A DNA stretch of 64,000 nt from Pelagimonas sp. (GCA_025210345.1 JAOARX010000005.1:59216-123215); one strand, 5' to 3'; shown: positions 7,355 to 16,764, numbered from the stretch's first letter. The notes: generated by a model from the sequence alone, not told the origin. Made by a program: numbers and translations.

Positions 7355-9097
7355 ATGACCCTGCCCAACCTTTCGAACAGCCCCTTGGCCAATTACCTGC
7401 CGATCCTGAGCTGGTCACGGACCTATAACCGCGACATGGCAACATCAGATGCGATTGCCGCTGTGATCGTGACAATCATGCTGATCCCGCAATCCCTGGC
7501 CTATGCGCTATTGGCGGGCCTGCCTGCGGAAATGGGGTTGTATGCGTCGATCCTGCCCCTGGTGGCCTATGCGATTTTCGGATCTTCGCGGGCGCTGGCG
7601 GTTGGTCCGGTGGCTGTTGTGTCCTTGATGACGGCGGCGGCAATTGGCAATCTCGGCTTGACGGATCCGGCGGCGATTGCGCTGGCTGCGGGAACGCTGG
7701 CCTTTATTTCCGGCGTGATCCTATTGCTCATGGGCGTGCTGAAACTGGGCTTTTTGGCAAATTTCCTGTCCCATCCGGTCATCGCCGGGTTTATCACCGC
7801 CTCTGGCATCCTGATCGCGACCTCTCAGCTTAAGCATATCTTTGGCATCGATGCGCATGGGCATTCTTTGATTTCGCTGCTGGGTTCGCTGTTTGCCCAT
7901 CTGGGAGAGGCCAATGGGATCACGCTTTGGATGGGGATGGCAACCACGGGGTTCCTGTTCTGGGTCCGCAAGGGATTGAAACCGCTTCTGATCTCAAAAG
8001 GGCTGACACCGCGCTTGGCAGATATTGGCGCCAAGGCCGGGCCCGTTGCGGCTGTGGCGGTCACCATTTTGCTGACCTGGGGTCTTGGGCTGGATCAAAA
8101 GGGCGTTAAGATTGTCGGAGAGGTGCCCATGGGGATGCCCCCCGCAACCATGCCCAGCTTTTCCCCCGCCCTGTGGAGCCAGCTGTTCATGTCGGCGGTG
8201 CTGATCTCCATCATCGGGTTTGTGGAATCCGTCTCTGTCGCCCAGACCCTGGCCGCCAAAAAGCGCCAGCGCATCGTTCCCGACCAAGAGCTGGTGGGCC
8301 TGGGGGCTTCGAACGTGGCCTCGGCCCTGTCCGGGGGATATCCGGTGACAGGTGGTTTTGCGCGGTCTGTGGTCAATTTTGACGCCGGGGCCGAAACCCC
8401 AGCCGCGGGCGCCTTTACCGCGATTGGCATCTTGTTGGCGGCGCTTTTGCTGACGCCCCTGCTCTATTTCCTTCCCAAGGCCACCCTCGCGGCAACCATC
8501 ATTGTCGCGGTGCTGAGCCTTGTGGATTTCTCGATCCTGAAAAAGGCGTGGGGCTATTCCAAGATCGACTTTGCCGCCGTGGCCGCCACCATCCTGTTGA
8601 CGCTGGGATTGGGCGTCGAAATGGGCGTTTCGGCCGGTGTGATCATCTCGATTGCGCTGCATCTGTACAAAACCTCGCGCCCACATGTGGCCGAAGTGGG
8701 GTTGGTGCCGAACACCCAGCATTTCCGCAATATTCTGCGTCACAAGGTCGAAACACGGCCGCATCTGGTGACGCTTCGGGTGGATGAAAGCCTGTATTTC
8801 GCCAACGCGCGTTTCCTTGAGGACTATGTGCTGGATCGTGTCACCTGTGACGAGCCGATCAAACATGTCGTGCTGCAGTTCACCGCCGTGAACGAAGTGG
8901 ACATGAGCGCGCTGGAAACCGTGGAAGAGCTGAACCGACGCTTGGGTGAAATGGGGATTTCGTTGCACCTGTCAGAGGTCAAAGGACCGGTGATGGACCG
9001 GCTCAAGCGGTCGCATTTTCTGGATGAACTCACCGGTGAGATTTTCCTGGCGCAATGGGATGCCTGGGACAAGCTCAGCCGCCCGGGCGCCGCCTAA
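7355..9097 (+). CDS. SulP family anion permease with STAS domain
   Basis: 580 residues; ATG 7355 has AGGA seven bases upstream (GTG 7352 is also in frame). The SulP signature is visible near the N-terminus (AAVIVTIMLIPQSLAYALLAGLPAEMGLYAS is the first helix region), and about 12-14 helices run to residue ~440. A cytoplasmic STAS domain (about residues 460-565, LRVDESLYFANARFLED, then VNEVDMSALETVEEL) closes the protein. SulP proteins move sulfate, bicarbonate or other anions. Placement after SQR suggests sulfate or a related oxyanion, but substrate cannot be read from the sequence. The 3' end overlaps the convergent phosphatase gene by four bases. Confidence 0.93.
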   Translation: MTLPNLSNSPLANYLPILSWSRTYNRDMATSDAIAAVIVTIMLIPQSLAYALLAGLPAEMGLYASILPLVAYAIFGSSRALAVGPVAVVSLMTAAAIGNLGLTDPAAIALAAGTLAFISGVILLLMGVLKLGFLANFLSHPVIAGFITASGILIATSQLKHIFGIDAHGHSLISLLGSLFAHLGEANGITLWMGMATTGFLFWVRKGLKPLLISKGLTPRLADIGAKAGPVAAVAVTILLTWGLGLDQKGVKIVGEVPMGMPPATMPSFSPALWSQLFMSAVLISIIGFVESVSVAQTLAAKKRQRIVPDQELVGLGASNVASALSGGYPVTGGFARSVVNFDAGAETPAAGAFTAIGILLAALLLTPLLYFLPKATLAATIIVAVLSLVDFSILKKAWGYSKIDFAAVAATILLTLGLGVEMGVSAGVIISIALHLYKTSRPHVAEVGLVPNTQHFRNILRHKVETRPHLVTLRVDESLYFANARFLEDYVLDRVTCDEPIKHVVLQFTAVNEVDMSALETVEELNRRLGEMGISLHLSEVKGPVMDRLKRSHFLDELTGEIFLAQWDAWDKLSRPGAA

Positions 9098-9885
9098 AGG
9101 CGCTGCCGCCCCCCGGCCGTCAGGTGAAAGACACCATCGCGGTCAAAAACAGCCACCGAAAGCGGGCGACCATAGCCCGCTCCGGTATCAAGGTTCAGCC
9201 GATTGATCCGCAAGTCAGGCGCATCGACGGGCGTATGGCCGTGCACGACAAAGGCGCCGTGATTGCGCTGGCTGTTCAGAAACTCATCCCTGATCCACAT
9301 AAGGTCATTGTCGTCTTGCATATGCAGCGGCAGACCGGGGCGGATGCCCGCATGAACGAAAAAGAACCCCGGTTCTTCATGATACAGCGGCAGGTTGCGC
9401 AGAAACTCAAAGTGGCTTACCGGCACCACTTCGTGCACCCAATCGAACAGCTCTTCCAGCAGCGCATCATCCATGGGTTCATCCCCGTACACGGACAGCC
9501 ATCTCAACTCCGGAATCTCACGCCCCAGCTCCCCGAGATCAAGATACGACCCCAGTGTCGCGGTCCCGCCAATCCGGTCATGCAGCCAACCAAGACCTGA
9601 GCGCGTCTGCGGATTGAACAGCGCGCCCTCTTCCAGAAAACTCTGAAAAACTTGGTCATGATTGCCTTTGACAAAATGCCAGTTCCGCCCCTCGGCGCGC
9701 CCGTTCAGAAAGATGTCAATCACGCCTTTGCTGTCCGACCCACGGTCCACGTAATCCCCCAGAAAAACCACCCGAGCTTGGGGCCCGCCATCTTTCTCGA
9801 CCAACGCAAGCGCCTCTTCCAGCATGGCGCGTTGTCCGTGGATGTCGCCAAAGGCGTAGATGGGGTGTTCTGATCGAATGCTCAT
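9094..9885 (-). CDS. PPP-family metallophosphoesterase (Ser/Thr phosphatase-like)
   Basis: 263 residues with the complete PPP metal-site set: GDIHG near residue 13, GDYVDRG near 47, GNHD near 75, and VVHGHTP near 213. These bind two metal ions and a hydroxide that attacks the phosphate. Bacterial members range from protein phosphatases to Ap4A hydrolases, so the substrate is open. It is a single gene facing the SulP gene tail-to-tail. A 22-base inverted repeat lies ten bases before its start. Confidence 0.9.
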   Translation of the reverse strand: MSIRSEHPIYAFGDIHGQRAMLEEALALVEKDGGPQARVVFLGDYVDRGSDSKGVIDIFLNGRAEGRNWHFVKGNHDQVFQSFLEEGALFNPQTRSGLGWLHDRIGGTATLGSYLDLGELGREIPELRWLSVYGDEPMDDALLEELFDWVHEVVPVSHFEFLRNLPLYHEEPGFFFVHAGIRPGLPLHMQDDNDLMWIRDEFLNSQRNHGAFVVHGHTPVDAPDLRINRLNLDTGAGYGRPLSVAVFDRDGVFHLTAGGRQRL

Positions 9886-9894
9886 GACATGTGT

Positions 9895-9916
9895 GTTTCA
9901 GGAAATCACCTGAAAC
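9895..9916. repeat. Perfect inverted repeat upstream of the phosphatase gene
   Basis: GTTTCAGG, six bases, CCTGAAAC: a perfect 8-base inverted repeat ending ten bases before the phosphatase ATG. The symmetry and placement suit a dimeric repressor site or a 5' UTR hairpin. It has no T-run, so it does not look like a terminator. Confidence 0.5.
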
Positions 9917-9936
9917 CCAAGTAAAATCACCACATG

Positions 9937-9965
9937 AAAAAGCTCCGCACCCTGGGGTGCGAAGC
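9937..9965 (-). terminator. Terminator of the serC-serA unit
   Basis: Read on the minus strand, GCTTCGCACC and GGTGCGGAGC form a stem (one T-G pair) followed by TTTTT, 27 bases after the serA stop. A clean intrinsic terminator. Confidence 0.88.
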
Positions 9966-9991
9966 CTCAATTCAACATATCAATACCCGGA

Positions 9992-11590
9992 TCAGACGAC
10001 GTCAAAAACCAGCGGCTTGATCTGTTTGAACTTGCCGGTGGCATTCAATGCCTCAAGCGCGGGCGCTGGCACGGCGTTGTCGACATACAGCAGCGCAATT
10101 GCGCCACCCCCGACTTCGGAACGGCCCAGGGTAAAGTTCGCGATGTTGACGCCGTTTTCCCCCATGGTCTGACCCAGCGTCCCGATGATGCCGGGGACAT
10201 CTTTGTTGGTGGTGTAAACCATATGCGCGCCAACTTCGGCGTCGATGTTGATGCCTTTGATCTGGATAAAACGCGGTTTGCCGTCGCTGAAGACGGTGCC
10301 GGCAACAGAACGTTCGCGTTCCTCGGTGACAACCGTGATCTTGATATAGCCATCAAAGGCGCCGGATTTGTCCTGATTGGTGGTGCTGATCTGAATGCCG
10401 CGTTCTTTGGCGATCACCGGGGCCGAGACCATGTTCACATCCGGGTTGGCCTTTTTCATGATGCCCGCAACGCCTGCGCAATTCAGCGCGTCAAGGTTCA
10501 TATCCGCCGCCACGCCGTCATACAGCACGTTGATCGCTTTGATCGGCTCATCGGTCATCTGACCCGCAAAGGCGCCCAGATGCTCGGCCAGTTTGATCCA
10601 GGGCCCCATGACCTTGGCCTCTTCGGCGGTCACCGAGGGCATGTTCAGCGCGTTTTCAACGGCACCGGTCAACAGGTAGTTCGACATCTGGTCCGCCACC
10701 TGAAGCGCCACGTTTTCCTGGGCCTCGGTGGTCGCCGCACCAAGGTGCGGGGTGCAGACCACATTGGGCAGGTTGAACAGCGGGTTTTCCTTGGCGGGCT
10801 CAACTTTGAACACGTCGAACGCCGCGCCAGCCACATGACCGGATTTCAGCAGCTCGGCCAGCGCCTCTTCGTCGACCAGACCGCCACGGGCACAGTTGAT
10901 GATGCGCACGCCCTTCTTGGTTTTAGCCAGGTTCTCAGCCGAGAGGATGTTTTCGGTCACACCCGCGATAAACGGCACGTGCAGGGTGATAAAGTCAGAG
11001 CGCGACAGCAGTTCGTCCAGCTCGACCTTTTCGACCCGCATCTTTTCCGCCTTCTCTTCCGACAAGAAGGGGTCATAGGCGATGACCTTCATTTTCAATC
11101 CGCGCGCACGATCACAGACGATGCCACCGATGTTGCCCGCGCCAATCACACCCAGGGTCTTGTTGGTCAGCTCGACCCCCATGAACTTGGATTTTTCCCA
11201 CTTGCCAGCATGGGTCGATTCCGAGGCCTCGGGGATCTGACGCGCCACGGCAAACATCATGGCAATGGCGTGTTCAGCGGTGGTGATCATGTTGCCGAAC
11301 GGGGTGTTCATGACGATCACACCCTTTTTCGACGCGGCCTCTTTGTCGACGTTGTCGGTGCCGATGCCCGCGCGCCCCACAACCTTGAGGTTGGTCGCGG
11401 CCTCCAGAATGGTCGGGGTGACCTTGGTCGCCGAGCGGATCGCCAGACCGTCATATTGGCCGATCACTTCGGCCAGTTTGTCCTTGTCCTTGCCAAGGTC
11501 AGGCATGAAATCAACGTCGATGCCACGATCGCGAAAGATCTGGACAGCGGTTTCGGACAGTTTGTCAGATACGAGAACTTTGGGAGCCAT
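9992..11590 (-). CDS. serA: D-3-phosphoglycerate dehydrogenase
   Basis: 532 residues, the long form of SerA. It oxidises 3-phosphoglycerate with NAD+ in the first step of serine synthesis. The substrate domain carries GRAGIGTDNVD. The NAD-binding motif is GVIGAGNIGGIV, and the catalytic residues fall in NCARGGLVDE and the PHLGAATTEAQ histidine region. The C-terminal third holds the intervening (ASB-like) domain and an ACT domain (AHMVYTTNKDVPGIIGTLGQ) that usually mediates serine feedback. It follows serC by about 108 bases, with a terminator downstream. Confidence 0.97.
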   Translation of the reverse strand: MAPKVLVSDKLSETAVQIFRDRGIDVDFMPDLGKDKDKLAEVIGQYDGLAIRSATKVTPTILEAATNLKVVGRAGIGTDNVDKEAASKKGVIVMNTPFGNMITTAEHAIAMMFAVARQIPEASESTHAGKWEKSKFMGVELTNKTLGVIGAGNIGGIVCDRARGLKMKVIAYDPFLSEEKAEKMRVEKVELDELLSRSDFITLHVPFIAGVTENILSAENLAKTKKGVRIINCARGGLVDEEALAELLKSGHVAGAAFDVFKVEPAKENPLFNLPNVVCTPHLGAATTEAQENVALQVADQMSNYLLTGAVENALNMPSVTAEEAKVMGPWIKLAEHLGAFAGQMTDEPIKAINVLYDGVAADMNLDALNCAGVAGIMKKANPDVNMVSAPVIAKERGIQISTTNQDKSGAFDGYIKITVVTEERERSVAGTVFSDGKPRFIQIKGINIDAEVGAHMVYTTNKDVPGIIGTLGQTMGENGVNIANFTLGRSEVGGGAIALLYVDNAVPAPALEALNATGKFKQIKPLVFDVV

Positions 11591-11698
11591 GGGTTTGGTC
11601 CTTTATATCGGGTGCCGCTTGGCGGCAGAGAATTTTGGGAAAGCACAGGGACGCCCCTGTGCAGGTCTTGTGTTCGGCAAAACGCCTGGCGAAATCGC

Positions 11699-12844
11699 TT
11701 AAGCCTGGGCTTCGATCTCGGCGTTGAACGCCCATTCAAGCCAGGGCAGCATCGCCTCGACATCGGTGGTTTCAACCGTGCCACCACACCAGATCCGCAG
11801 ACCGGCGGGGGCGTCACGATAGGCCCCGATGTCCAGCGCAACACCTTCGGCTTCCAGACGTTTGGCAACGGCCTTGGCAAAGGCGGCCCCGTCCTGAATG
11901 CGATCATCGGTGAACTTCAGGCACACCGAGGTGTTCGAACGGTTCGCCACGTCAACAGCGAGATTGTCGATCCAGTCGCGCGCGGCGCAGAAATCCCAGA
12001 CGGCTTTGGCATTCGCGGTTGCGCGGTCCATCAGACCGTTCAGCCCCCCAACCGAGCGCGCCCAGTCCAGCGCCACAAGATAATCCTCAACCGCAAGCAT
12101 CGAGGGTGTGTTGATGGTGGCGCCGGTAAAGATGCCTTCGATCAGCTTGCCACCTTTGGTCAGGCGAAAGATCTTCGGCAGGGGCCAGGTGGGGGTGTAG
12201 TTTTCCAGACGCTCAACCGCACGGGGCGACAGGATCAGCATGCCGTGCGCCGCTTCGCCGCCCAGCACCTTCTGCCAGGAGAAGGTGGTCACATCCAGCT
12301 TGTCCCAGGGCAGGTCCATCGCAAAGGCGGCAGAGGTCGCATCGCAGATGGTCAGCCCCTCACGGTCCGCCGGGATCACATCGCCATTGGCCATGCGCAC
12401 ACCCGACGTGGTGCCGTTCCATGTGAACACGACGTCTGTGGTATAGTCGACCGATGCCATATCGACGATCTCGCCATATTCGGCGGTCTTGACCTCGGCA
12501 TCCAGTTTCAGCTGTTTCACAACATCCGTAACCCAGCCCGCGCCAAAGCTTTCCCATGCGCACATGGTGACTTTGCGCGCGCCCAGCAGCGACCACAGGG
12601 CCATTTCAACCGCGCCGGTATCCGACGCGGGAACGATGCCGATCTTGTAATCAGCGGGAATATTCAGAATTTCGCGCGTGCCTTCGATGGCCGCCTTGAG
12701 CTTGTCCTTGCCGACAGCGGCCCGGTGCGAACGGCCAAGCGCGGCGTCCGACAGTTTGTCCAGCGAAAACGTGGGGATTTTGGCGCAGGGACCCGAAGAA
12801 AAACGCGGATTAGCCGGCCGCGTAGCCGGTGCATGAATAGCCAT
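11699..12844 (-). CDS. serC: Phosphoserine aminotransferase
   Basis: 381 residues. SerC converts 3-phosphohydroxypyruvate and glutamate to phosphoserine using PLP. The PLP lysine lies in [16 protein letters not shown]. The N-terminal [17 protein letters not shown] and the substrate-site [14 protein letters not shown] mark the alphaproteobacterial SerC subgroup. It is transcribed with serA. A two-hairpin leader resembling the serC motif ends just before its start codon. Confidence 0.97.
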   Translation of the reverse strand: MAIHAPATRPANPRFSSGPCAKIPTFSLDKLSDAALGRSHRAAVGKDKLKAAIEGTREILNIPADYKIGIVPASDTGAVEMALWSLLGARKVTMCAWESFGAGWVTDVVKQLKLDAEVKTAEYGEIVDMASVDYTTDVVFTWNGTTSGVRMANGDVIPADREGLTICDATSAAFAMDLPWDKLDVTTFSWQKVLGGEAAHGMLILSPRAVERLENYTPTWPLPKIFRLTKGGKLIEGIFTGATINTPSMLAVEDYLVALDWARSVGGLNGLMDRATANAKAVWDFCAARDWIDNLAVDVANRSNTSVCLKFTDDRIQDGAAFAKAVAKRLEAEGVALDIGAYRDAPAGLRIWCGGTVETTDVEAMLPWLEWAFNAEIEAQA

Positions 12845-12845
12845 C

Positions 12846-12916
12846 TCTGTGCTAACCTTCCAGATAGATGCCCTTCGTTGGGGAAGGGTGTCCCACTCGC
12901 AGGGCTACACGATACG
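12846..12916 (-). promoter_or_regulatory. serC-type structured RNA leader
   Basis: On the minus strand just upstream of serC two tandem hairpins are visible. The first pairs GTGT and CCC with GGG and CAC (12888-12910). The second is a perfect CCCTTC/GAAGGG stem with a six-base loop (12871-12888). The order, the shared GTGGGACACCCTTC segment and the position agree with my memory of the serC motif reported from alphaproteobacteria by comparative genomics. The ligand, if any, is not established. A covariance-model hit would settle it. Confidence 0.65.
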
Positions 12917-12920
12917 CAAA

Positions 12921-13144
12921 CGGAATCACAAGTCGCAAAATGCGCCTATTTGGTCGCAGCCTGCGTTTTGGATGAACGCAACGACGCGCATAGGAAACTT
13001 GCGTTAACCCGCCACGCGGCGACGCAATTCGTGATTTTCCCTTTATTCATGCGCCGCTAAGCGGGTTCCGGACTGAATTGACCGGTTAACCCATGCGCGT
13101 TCTCATGGTGGGTATTTGACAATTCTGGATACGCAGATGCGCCC
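12921..13144. other. Intergenic DNA between the serC leader and tetR, no gene seen
   Basis: This gap lies upstream of serC and downstream of the tetR stop. It should contain the serC promoter. Two GGTTAACCC-like stretches (near 13014 and 13084) stand out, but I see no convincing ORF, tRNA or terminator. Confidence 0.4.
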
Positions 13145-13714
13145 CTAGATCCGATCCAGCCCGCCTTCGACGAAATCCGCGGCAAGCTGCGCATACTCCA
13201 AACGGCTCAACCCTTTGCCGGGCCGGTGCCACATGTAAAACCAGTTGAGGATCGCAAAGACAGTCATCGACGCGGCGCGCAGACGATCTGGTGCAAGACC
13301 GGGGCGCTGCACCCCCACCACCGTACTCATGAGATCAACCAAACAGTGCTGGGCCTCTCGCAGCGGGTGCTGAAGCTCGGCTGGCAAGGCAGACAGGGCT
13401 TCGAGTTGCAGTTTATGTTCCGCGTCCGCATCTTCATAGGCCTCAAGCGTCGCACTGATCAGGGCGGGCAGGCCCTTGGGCGCGGCGGCTTCTGATACGT
13501 CAACCAAATGGGTCAGATGCGTGTTGAGAATATCGAACAACAGGGCCTCTTTGCTATCATGGTAGTGATAGAGCAAGGCCTTTGAAACGCCGCATTCCTT
13601 GGCCGCGCCGGTCATCGACGCCCTGTCAAACCCGTGGCGCGCGAAATAGGCGGCGGCCCCCTTTCGCAAGGCCGCGCGCTTTTCATCGTGGTTCTTGGCA
13701 ATCCCTCTGGGCAT
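13145..13714 (-). CDS. TetR family regulator in the paa operon (PaaR-like)
   Basis: 189 residues. The N-terminal helix-turn-helix is typical of TetR (AAAYFARHGFDRASMTGAAKECGVSKALLYHYHDSKEALL, residues about 20-58). The C-terminal part is the ligand-binding bundle. Its ATG overlaps the paaK stop by one base (TAATG), so it is the last gene of paaI-paaJ-paaK-tetR. TetR regulators next to paa genes (PaaR) repress phenylacetate catabolism and respond to phenylacetyl-CoA. A TetR-type palindrome lies in the paaI/paaZ gap and is the obvious target. Confidence 0.88.
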   Translation of the reverse strand: MPRGIAKNHDEKRAALRKGAAAYFARHGFDRASMTGAAKECGVSKALLYHYHDSKEALLFDILNTHLTHLVDVSEAAAPKGLPALISATLEAYEDADAEHKLQLEALSALPAELQHPLREAQHCLVDLMSTVVGVQRPGLAPDRLRAASMTVFAILNWFYMWHRPGKGLSRLEYAQLAADFVEGGLDRI

Positions 13715-15018
13715 TACGCTTTGGGGCGGTTGTCGACGATGCGCACCGCCTTGCCCTGAGAGCGTTCGACGGCACCGGGGCCCGCCACATCCACCTTAAC
13801 CGAGACACCGACCACTTGTTTGACCTTTGCGGCCAGCTCACGCCCCGCCAGATCCCCCAGTTCGACCGTGTCACCAAGGGTTTCGACCTTGACCCGCATT
13901 TCGTCTTTGTGACCCACGCGGTTCAGTTCAAGCTGAAAGTGCGGTGCAAGGGCTTTGACCGTCATCAACTGTTCTTCGATTTGCGTTGGGAACACGTTCA
14001 CACCGCGCAAAATGATCATGTCATCAGAGCGCCCTGTGACCTTTTCCATGCGCCGCATTGACCGCGCAGTCCCCGGCAAAAGCCGGGTCAGATCGCGCGT
14101 GCGATAGCGGATGATGGGAAAGGCCTCTTTGGTCAGCGAGGTGAACACCAATTCCCCCATCTCACCATCGGGCAGGACTTTGCCGGTCTCGGGGTCGATG
14201 ATTTCGGGATAAAAGTGGTCTTCCCAGATGTGCAGACCATCCTTGGTTTCCACGCATTCATTCGCCACGCCGGGGCCGATCACTTCGGACAGGCCGTAGA
14301 TATCGACCGCGTGCATATCAAAGGCCTCTTCGATCTCAAGGCGCATGGCGTTGGTCCATGGCTCGGCCCCGAAAATTCCGACCTTGAGCGGTGACTTGCG
14401 CGGGTCCAACCCCTGGGCGTGGTATTCGTCGATGATCGACAGCGCATAAGACGGGGTCACGGTCATGCCCGTGGCCTGAAAGTCTTCGATCAAGCGCACT
14501 TGGCGTTGGGTCATCCCGCCCGAAATCGGCACCGTTGTCAGACCATAAAGCTCTGCCCCGCCATGCACGCCCAACCCGCCGGTGAACAACCCATAGCCAT
14601 AGGCGTTGTGCAGCACATCGCCCGGGCGCAGACCTGAGGCCCGCAGGCAACGCGCCACCACGCCCGCCCACATCTGCAGGTCATTCTTGGTATAGCCCAC
14701 CACCGTCGGCTGGCCGGTGGTGCCGGAAGAGGCATGAATGCGGTTCACTTGCTCGCGCGGGACGGCGAACATGCCAAAGGGATAGTTGTCGCGCAGGTCT
14801 TGTTTGACCGTGAAGGGGAACTTTGCCAGATCGTCAAGCGTGGTCAGATCGTCGGGATGCACCCCCGCGTCATCAAAGCTTTTCTTATAATGCGGCACGT
14901 TATCATAGGCATGGCGCACTGATTTCTTCAGGCGCTCAAGCTGCAAGGCCGAGATTTCATCGCGCGACGCGATTTCGATTGGCTCAAGGTCTTCCTTGCG
15001 CGGGGTCAAGTCTTCCAT
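13714..15018 (-). CDS. paaK: Phenylacetate-CoA ligase
   Basis: 434 residues, the usual PaaK length. The enzyme activates phenylacetate to phenylacetyl-CoA with ATP, the entry step of the aerobic CoA-dependent pathway. The AMP-binding loop is ASSGTTGQPTVVGYT, and the adenylate-forming signature continues through YGLSEVIGPGVANEC and the C-terminal GRSDDMIILRGVNVFP. GGGAGGAG precedes the start. It is followed directly by tetR and preceded by paaJ. Confidence 0.96.
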   Translation of the reverse strand: MEDLTPRKEDLEPIEIASRDEISALQLERLKKSVRHAYDNVPHYKKSFDDAGVHPDDLTTLDDLAKFPFTVKQDLRDNYPFGMFAVPREQVNRIHASSGTTGQPTVVGYTKNDLQMWAGVVARCLRASGLRPGDVLHNAYGYGLFTGGLGVHGGAELYGLTTVPISGGMTQRQVRLIEDFQATGMTVTPSYALSIIDEYHAQGLDPRKSPLKVGIFGAEPWTNAMRLEIEEAFDMHAVDIYGLSEVIGPGVANECVETKDGLHIWEDHFYPEIIDPETGKVLPDGEMGELVFTSLTKEAFPIIRYRTRDLTRLLPGTARSMRRMEKVTGRSDDMIILRGVNVFPTQIEEQLMTVKALAPHFQLELNRVGHKDEMRVKVETLGDTVELGDLAGRELAAKVKQVVGVSVKVDVAGPGAVERSQGKAVRIVDNRPKA

Positions 15019-15042
15019 GGTCTCCTCCCTCCCATGAAGCGA

Positions 15043-16227
15043 TCAGAGGCGTTCCATTGCCAGGGCAATGCCCTGACCGACGCCAATACACATTGTACAC
15101 AAAGCGTACCTGCTGCCGGTCTCGGTCAGCGTATGCCCCGCGGTCAGCACCAGACGTGCGCCCGACATGCCCAGCGGATGGCCCAGCGCGATCGCGCCGC
15201 CGTTGGGGTTCACATGCGCGGCATCATCTGGCAGCCCAAGGTGGCGCATCACGGCCAACCCCTGAGAGGCAAAAGCTTCGTTTAACTCAATCACATCCAT
15301 CTGGTTGATCGACAGGCCCAGCCGGTCCAGCAATTTCTCTGACGCGGGCGCCGGGCCAAAGCCCATGATGCGTGGCGCCAGACCTGCGGTCGCGCCGCCA
15401 AGTATGCGCGCAACAGGGGTCAGCCCGTGTTTCTCGGCCGCCTCTGGCGAGGCGATGATCAGCGCCGCGGCCCCATCGTTCACACCCGACGCATTGCCCG
15501 CCGTAACCGAGCCGCCCTCGCGAAACGGTGCGCGCAGGCTGTTCAGTTTTTCCAAAGTGGTCTGGCGGGGATGTTCGTCGGTATCGACGATCCTGGGATC
15601 CCCTTTGCGCTGTGGGATCACCACCGGGGTAGTCTCTTTGGCCAAGCGCCCCGAAGCGATTGCCGCCGCTGCCTTTTCCTGCGATCGGAATGCAAACAGA
15701 TCCTGATCTTCGCGTGAGATATTAAAATCTTCGGCGACGTTTTCGGCGGTTTCCGGCATGGAATCCACACCGTACTGCGCCTTCATCTGCCGGTTCACAA
15801 AGCGCCAGCCGATGGTTGTGTCATAGACCGCATTGGCGCGGGAAAAGGCGCTTTCGGCCTTGGGCATGACAAAGGGCGCGCGCGACATGCTTTCGACGCC
15901 GCCCGCCACGACAATCTCGGCCTCGCCTGTTTTGATCTGGCGCGCGGCCATGGCCACGGCATCAAGACCCGAGCCGCACAGGCGGTTCACCGTCACGCCC
16001 GGCACATCCCCCAGGCCCGCCAGCAAAACCGACATGCGTGCGACGTTGCGGTTGTCTTCGCCCGCCTGGTTGGCACAGCCCATAATGACTTCGTCAACGG
16101 GCAACCCCTCGGGCACCACGGCCTTTAGAATATCCGCCAGCATATCGTCAGGGCGCACCCCGGACAGCGCGCCACCAAATTTCCCAATGGGCGTCCGAGA
16201 GCCCTGACACAGCCATGCCTCACGCAT
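15043..16227 (-). CDS. paaJ: Acetyl-CoA acyltransferase of the paa pathway (PaaJ/PcaF type)
   Basis: 394 residues. ATG 16227 is chosen because GAGGAG lies seven bases upstream; an earlier in-frame ATG at 16242 is weaker. Thiolase residues are clear: the nucleophilic Cys in [12 protein letters not shown] (near residue 90), [19 protein letters not shown] with the catalytic His, and [10 protein letters not shown] with the second Cys. PaaJ cleaves 3-oxo-5,6-dehydrosuberyl-CoA and 3-oxoadipyl-CoA. A PcaF role in the beta-ketoadipate pathway is the alternative; the paa neighbours favour PaaJ. Its start overlaps the paaI stop by eight bases. Confidence 0.9.
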   Translation of the reverse strand: MREAWLCQGSRTPIGKFGGALSGVRPDDMLADILKAVVPEGLPVDEVIMGCANQAGEDNRNVARMSVLLAGLGDVPGVTVNRLCGSGLDAVAMAARQIKTGEAEIVVAGGVESMSRAPFVMPKAESAFSRANAVYDTTIGWRFVNRQMKAQYGVDSMPETAENVAEDFNISREDQDLFAFRSQEKAAAAIASGRLAKETTPVVIPQRKGDPRIVDTDEHPRQTTLEKLNSLRAPFREGGSVTAGNASGVNDGAAALIIASPEAAEKHGLTPVARILGGATAGLAPRIMGFGPAPASEKLLDRLGLSINQMDVIELNEAFASQGLAVMRHLGLPDDAAHVNPNGGAIALGHPLGMSGARLVLTAGHTLTETGSRYALCTMCIGVGQGIALAMERL

Positions 16228-16657
16228 CTGTATTCTCCTCAAAATGCTGTCCCTTGACGGTGCGCGACAGGCCCCGAAACAGGGCGATCTTGCGCCCGTC
16301 TTCGCCTGTGACCGTCACATCATATACGCCAGACCGCCCGGTCTTGGCTTGTTCGACTGCGGTGGCGGTCATGCGCTCACCCGATTTGCCCGGGGATAGA
16401 AACGTGGTCTGCGTTTCCTGTCCGACAGTGATTTCGTTGTAAGAATTACAGGCAAACGCAAAAGCGCTGTCCGCGAGGGTAAAGATATACCCCCCGTGAC
16501 AGCTTCCGTGCCCGTTTAGAAACTGATCCTGCACCGCCATCGACAAAACAGCCCGGCCCGGCGCGATATTGTCGATCCGCATGCCCAGGGCCTGACTGGC
16601 TTTGTCGTTCGCCCACATGGCTGCGGCGGCGCGTTCGGCGCGTTCCTGTGGCGTCAT
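16220..16657 (-). CDS. paaI: Phenylacetic acid degradation thioesterase
   Basis: 145 residues from ATG 16657, with AGGA upstream. PaaI is a hotdog-fold thioesterase that rescues CoA trapped in dead-end ring-hydroxylation intermediates. The hotdog signature is HGSCHGGYIFTLADSAFAFACNS (about residues 48-70), including the HGG turn and the acidic catalytic residue. It is first in paaI-paaJ-paaK-tetR and divergent from paaZ. Confidence 0.93.
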   Translation of the reverse strand: MTPQERAERAAAAMWANDKASQALGMRIDNIAPGRAVLSMAVQDQFLNGHGSCHGGYIFTLADSAFAFACNSYNEITVGQETQTTFLSPGKSGERMTATAVEQAKTGRSGVYDVTVTGEDGRKIALFRGLSRTVKGQHFEENTDA

Positions 16658-16694
16658 GGCGATGTCCTCCCTGCCCCAAGCCAACCACAAAACC

Positions 16695-16706
16695 GACCGA
16701 TCGGTC
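16695..16706. promoter_or_regulatory. TetR-type operator between paaI and paaZ
   Basis: GACCGATCGGTC is a perfect 12-base palindrome within AACCGACCGATCGGTCAAG. The half-sites ACCGA/TCGGT are typical of TetR-family operators. It lies 37 bases upstream of paaI and 58 bases upstream of paaZ, and a minus-strand TTGACC overlaps it. One repressor could therefore control both arms. The likely protein is the TetR encoded at 13145-13714. Confidence 0.7.
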
Positions 16707-16764
16707 AAGTATGTTGATTTTTATTTCCACACACGCCATGCTGCGCACAACGGAGGAAAGTTAC

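Noticed and set aside
10223..13060. A 945-codon plus-strand open frame
   Set aside because: It is antisense to serA and serC, which have full motif support. The translation is His/Arg/Gly-rich without domains, a common effect of GC-rich codon bias.
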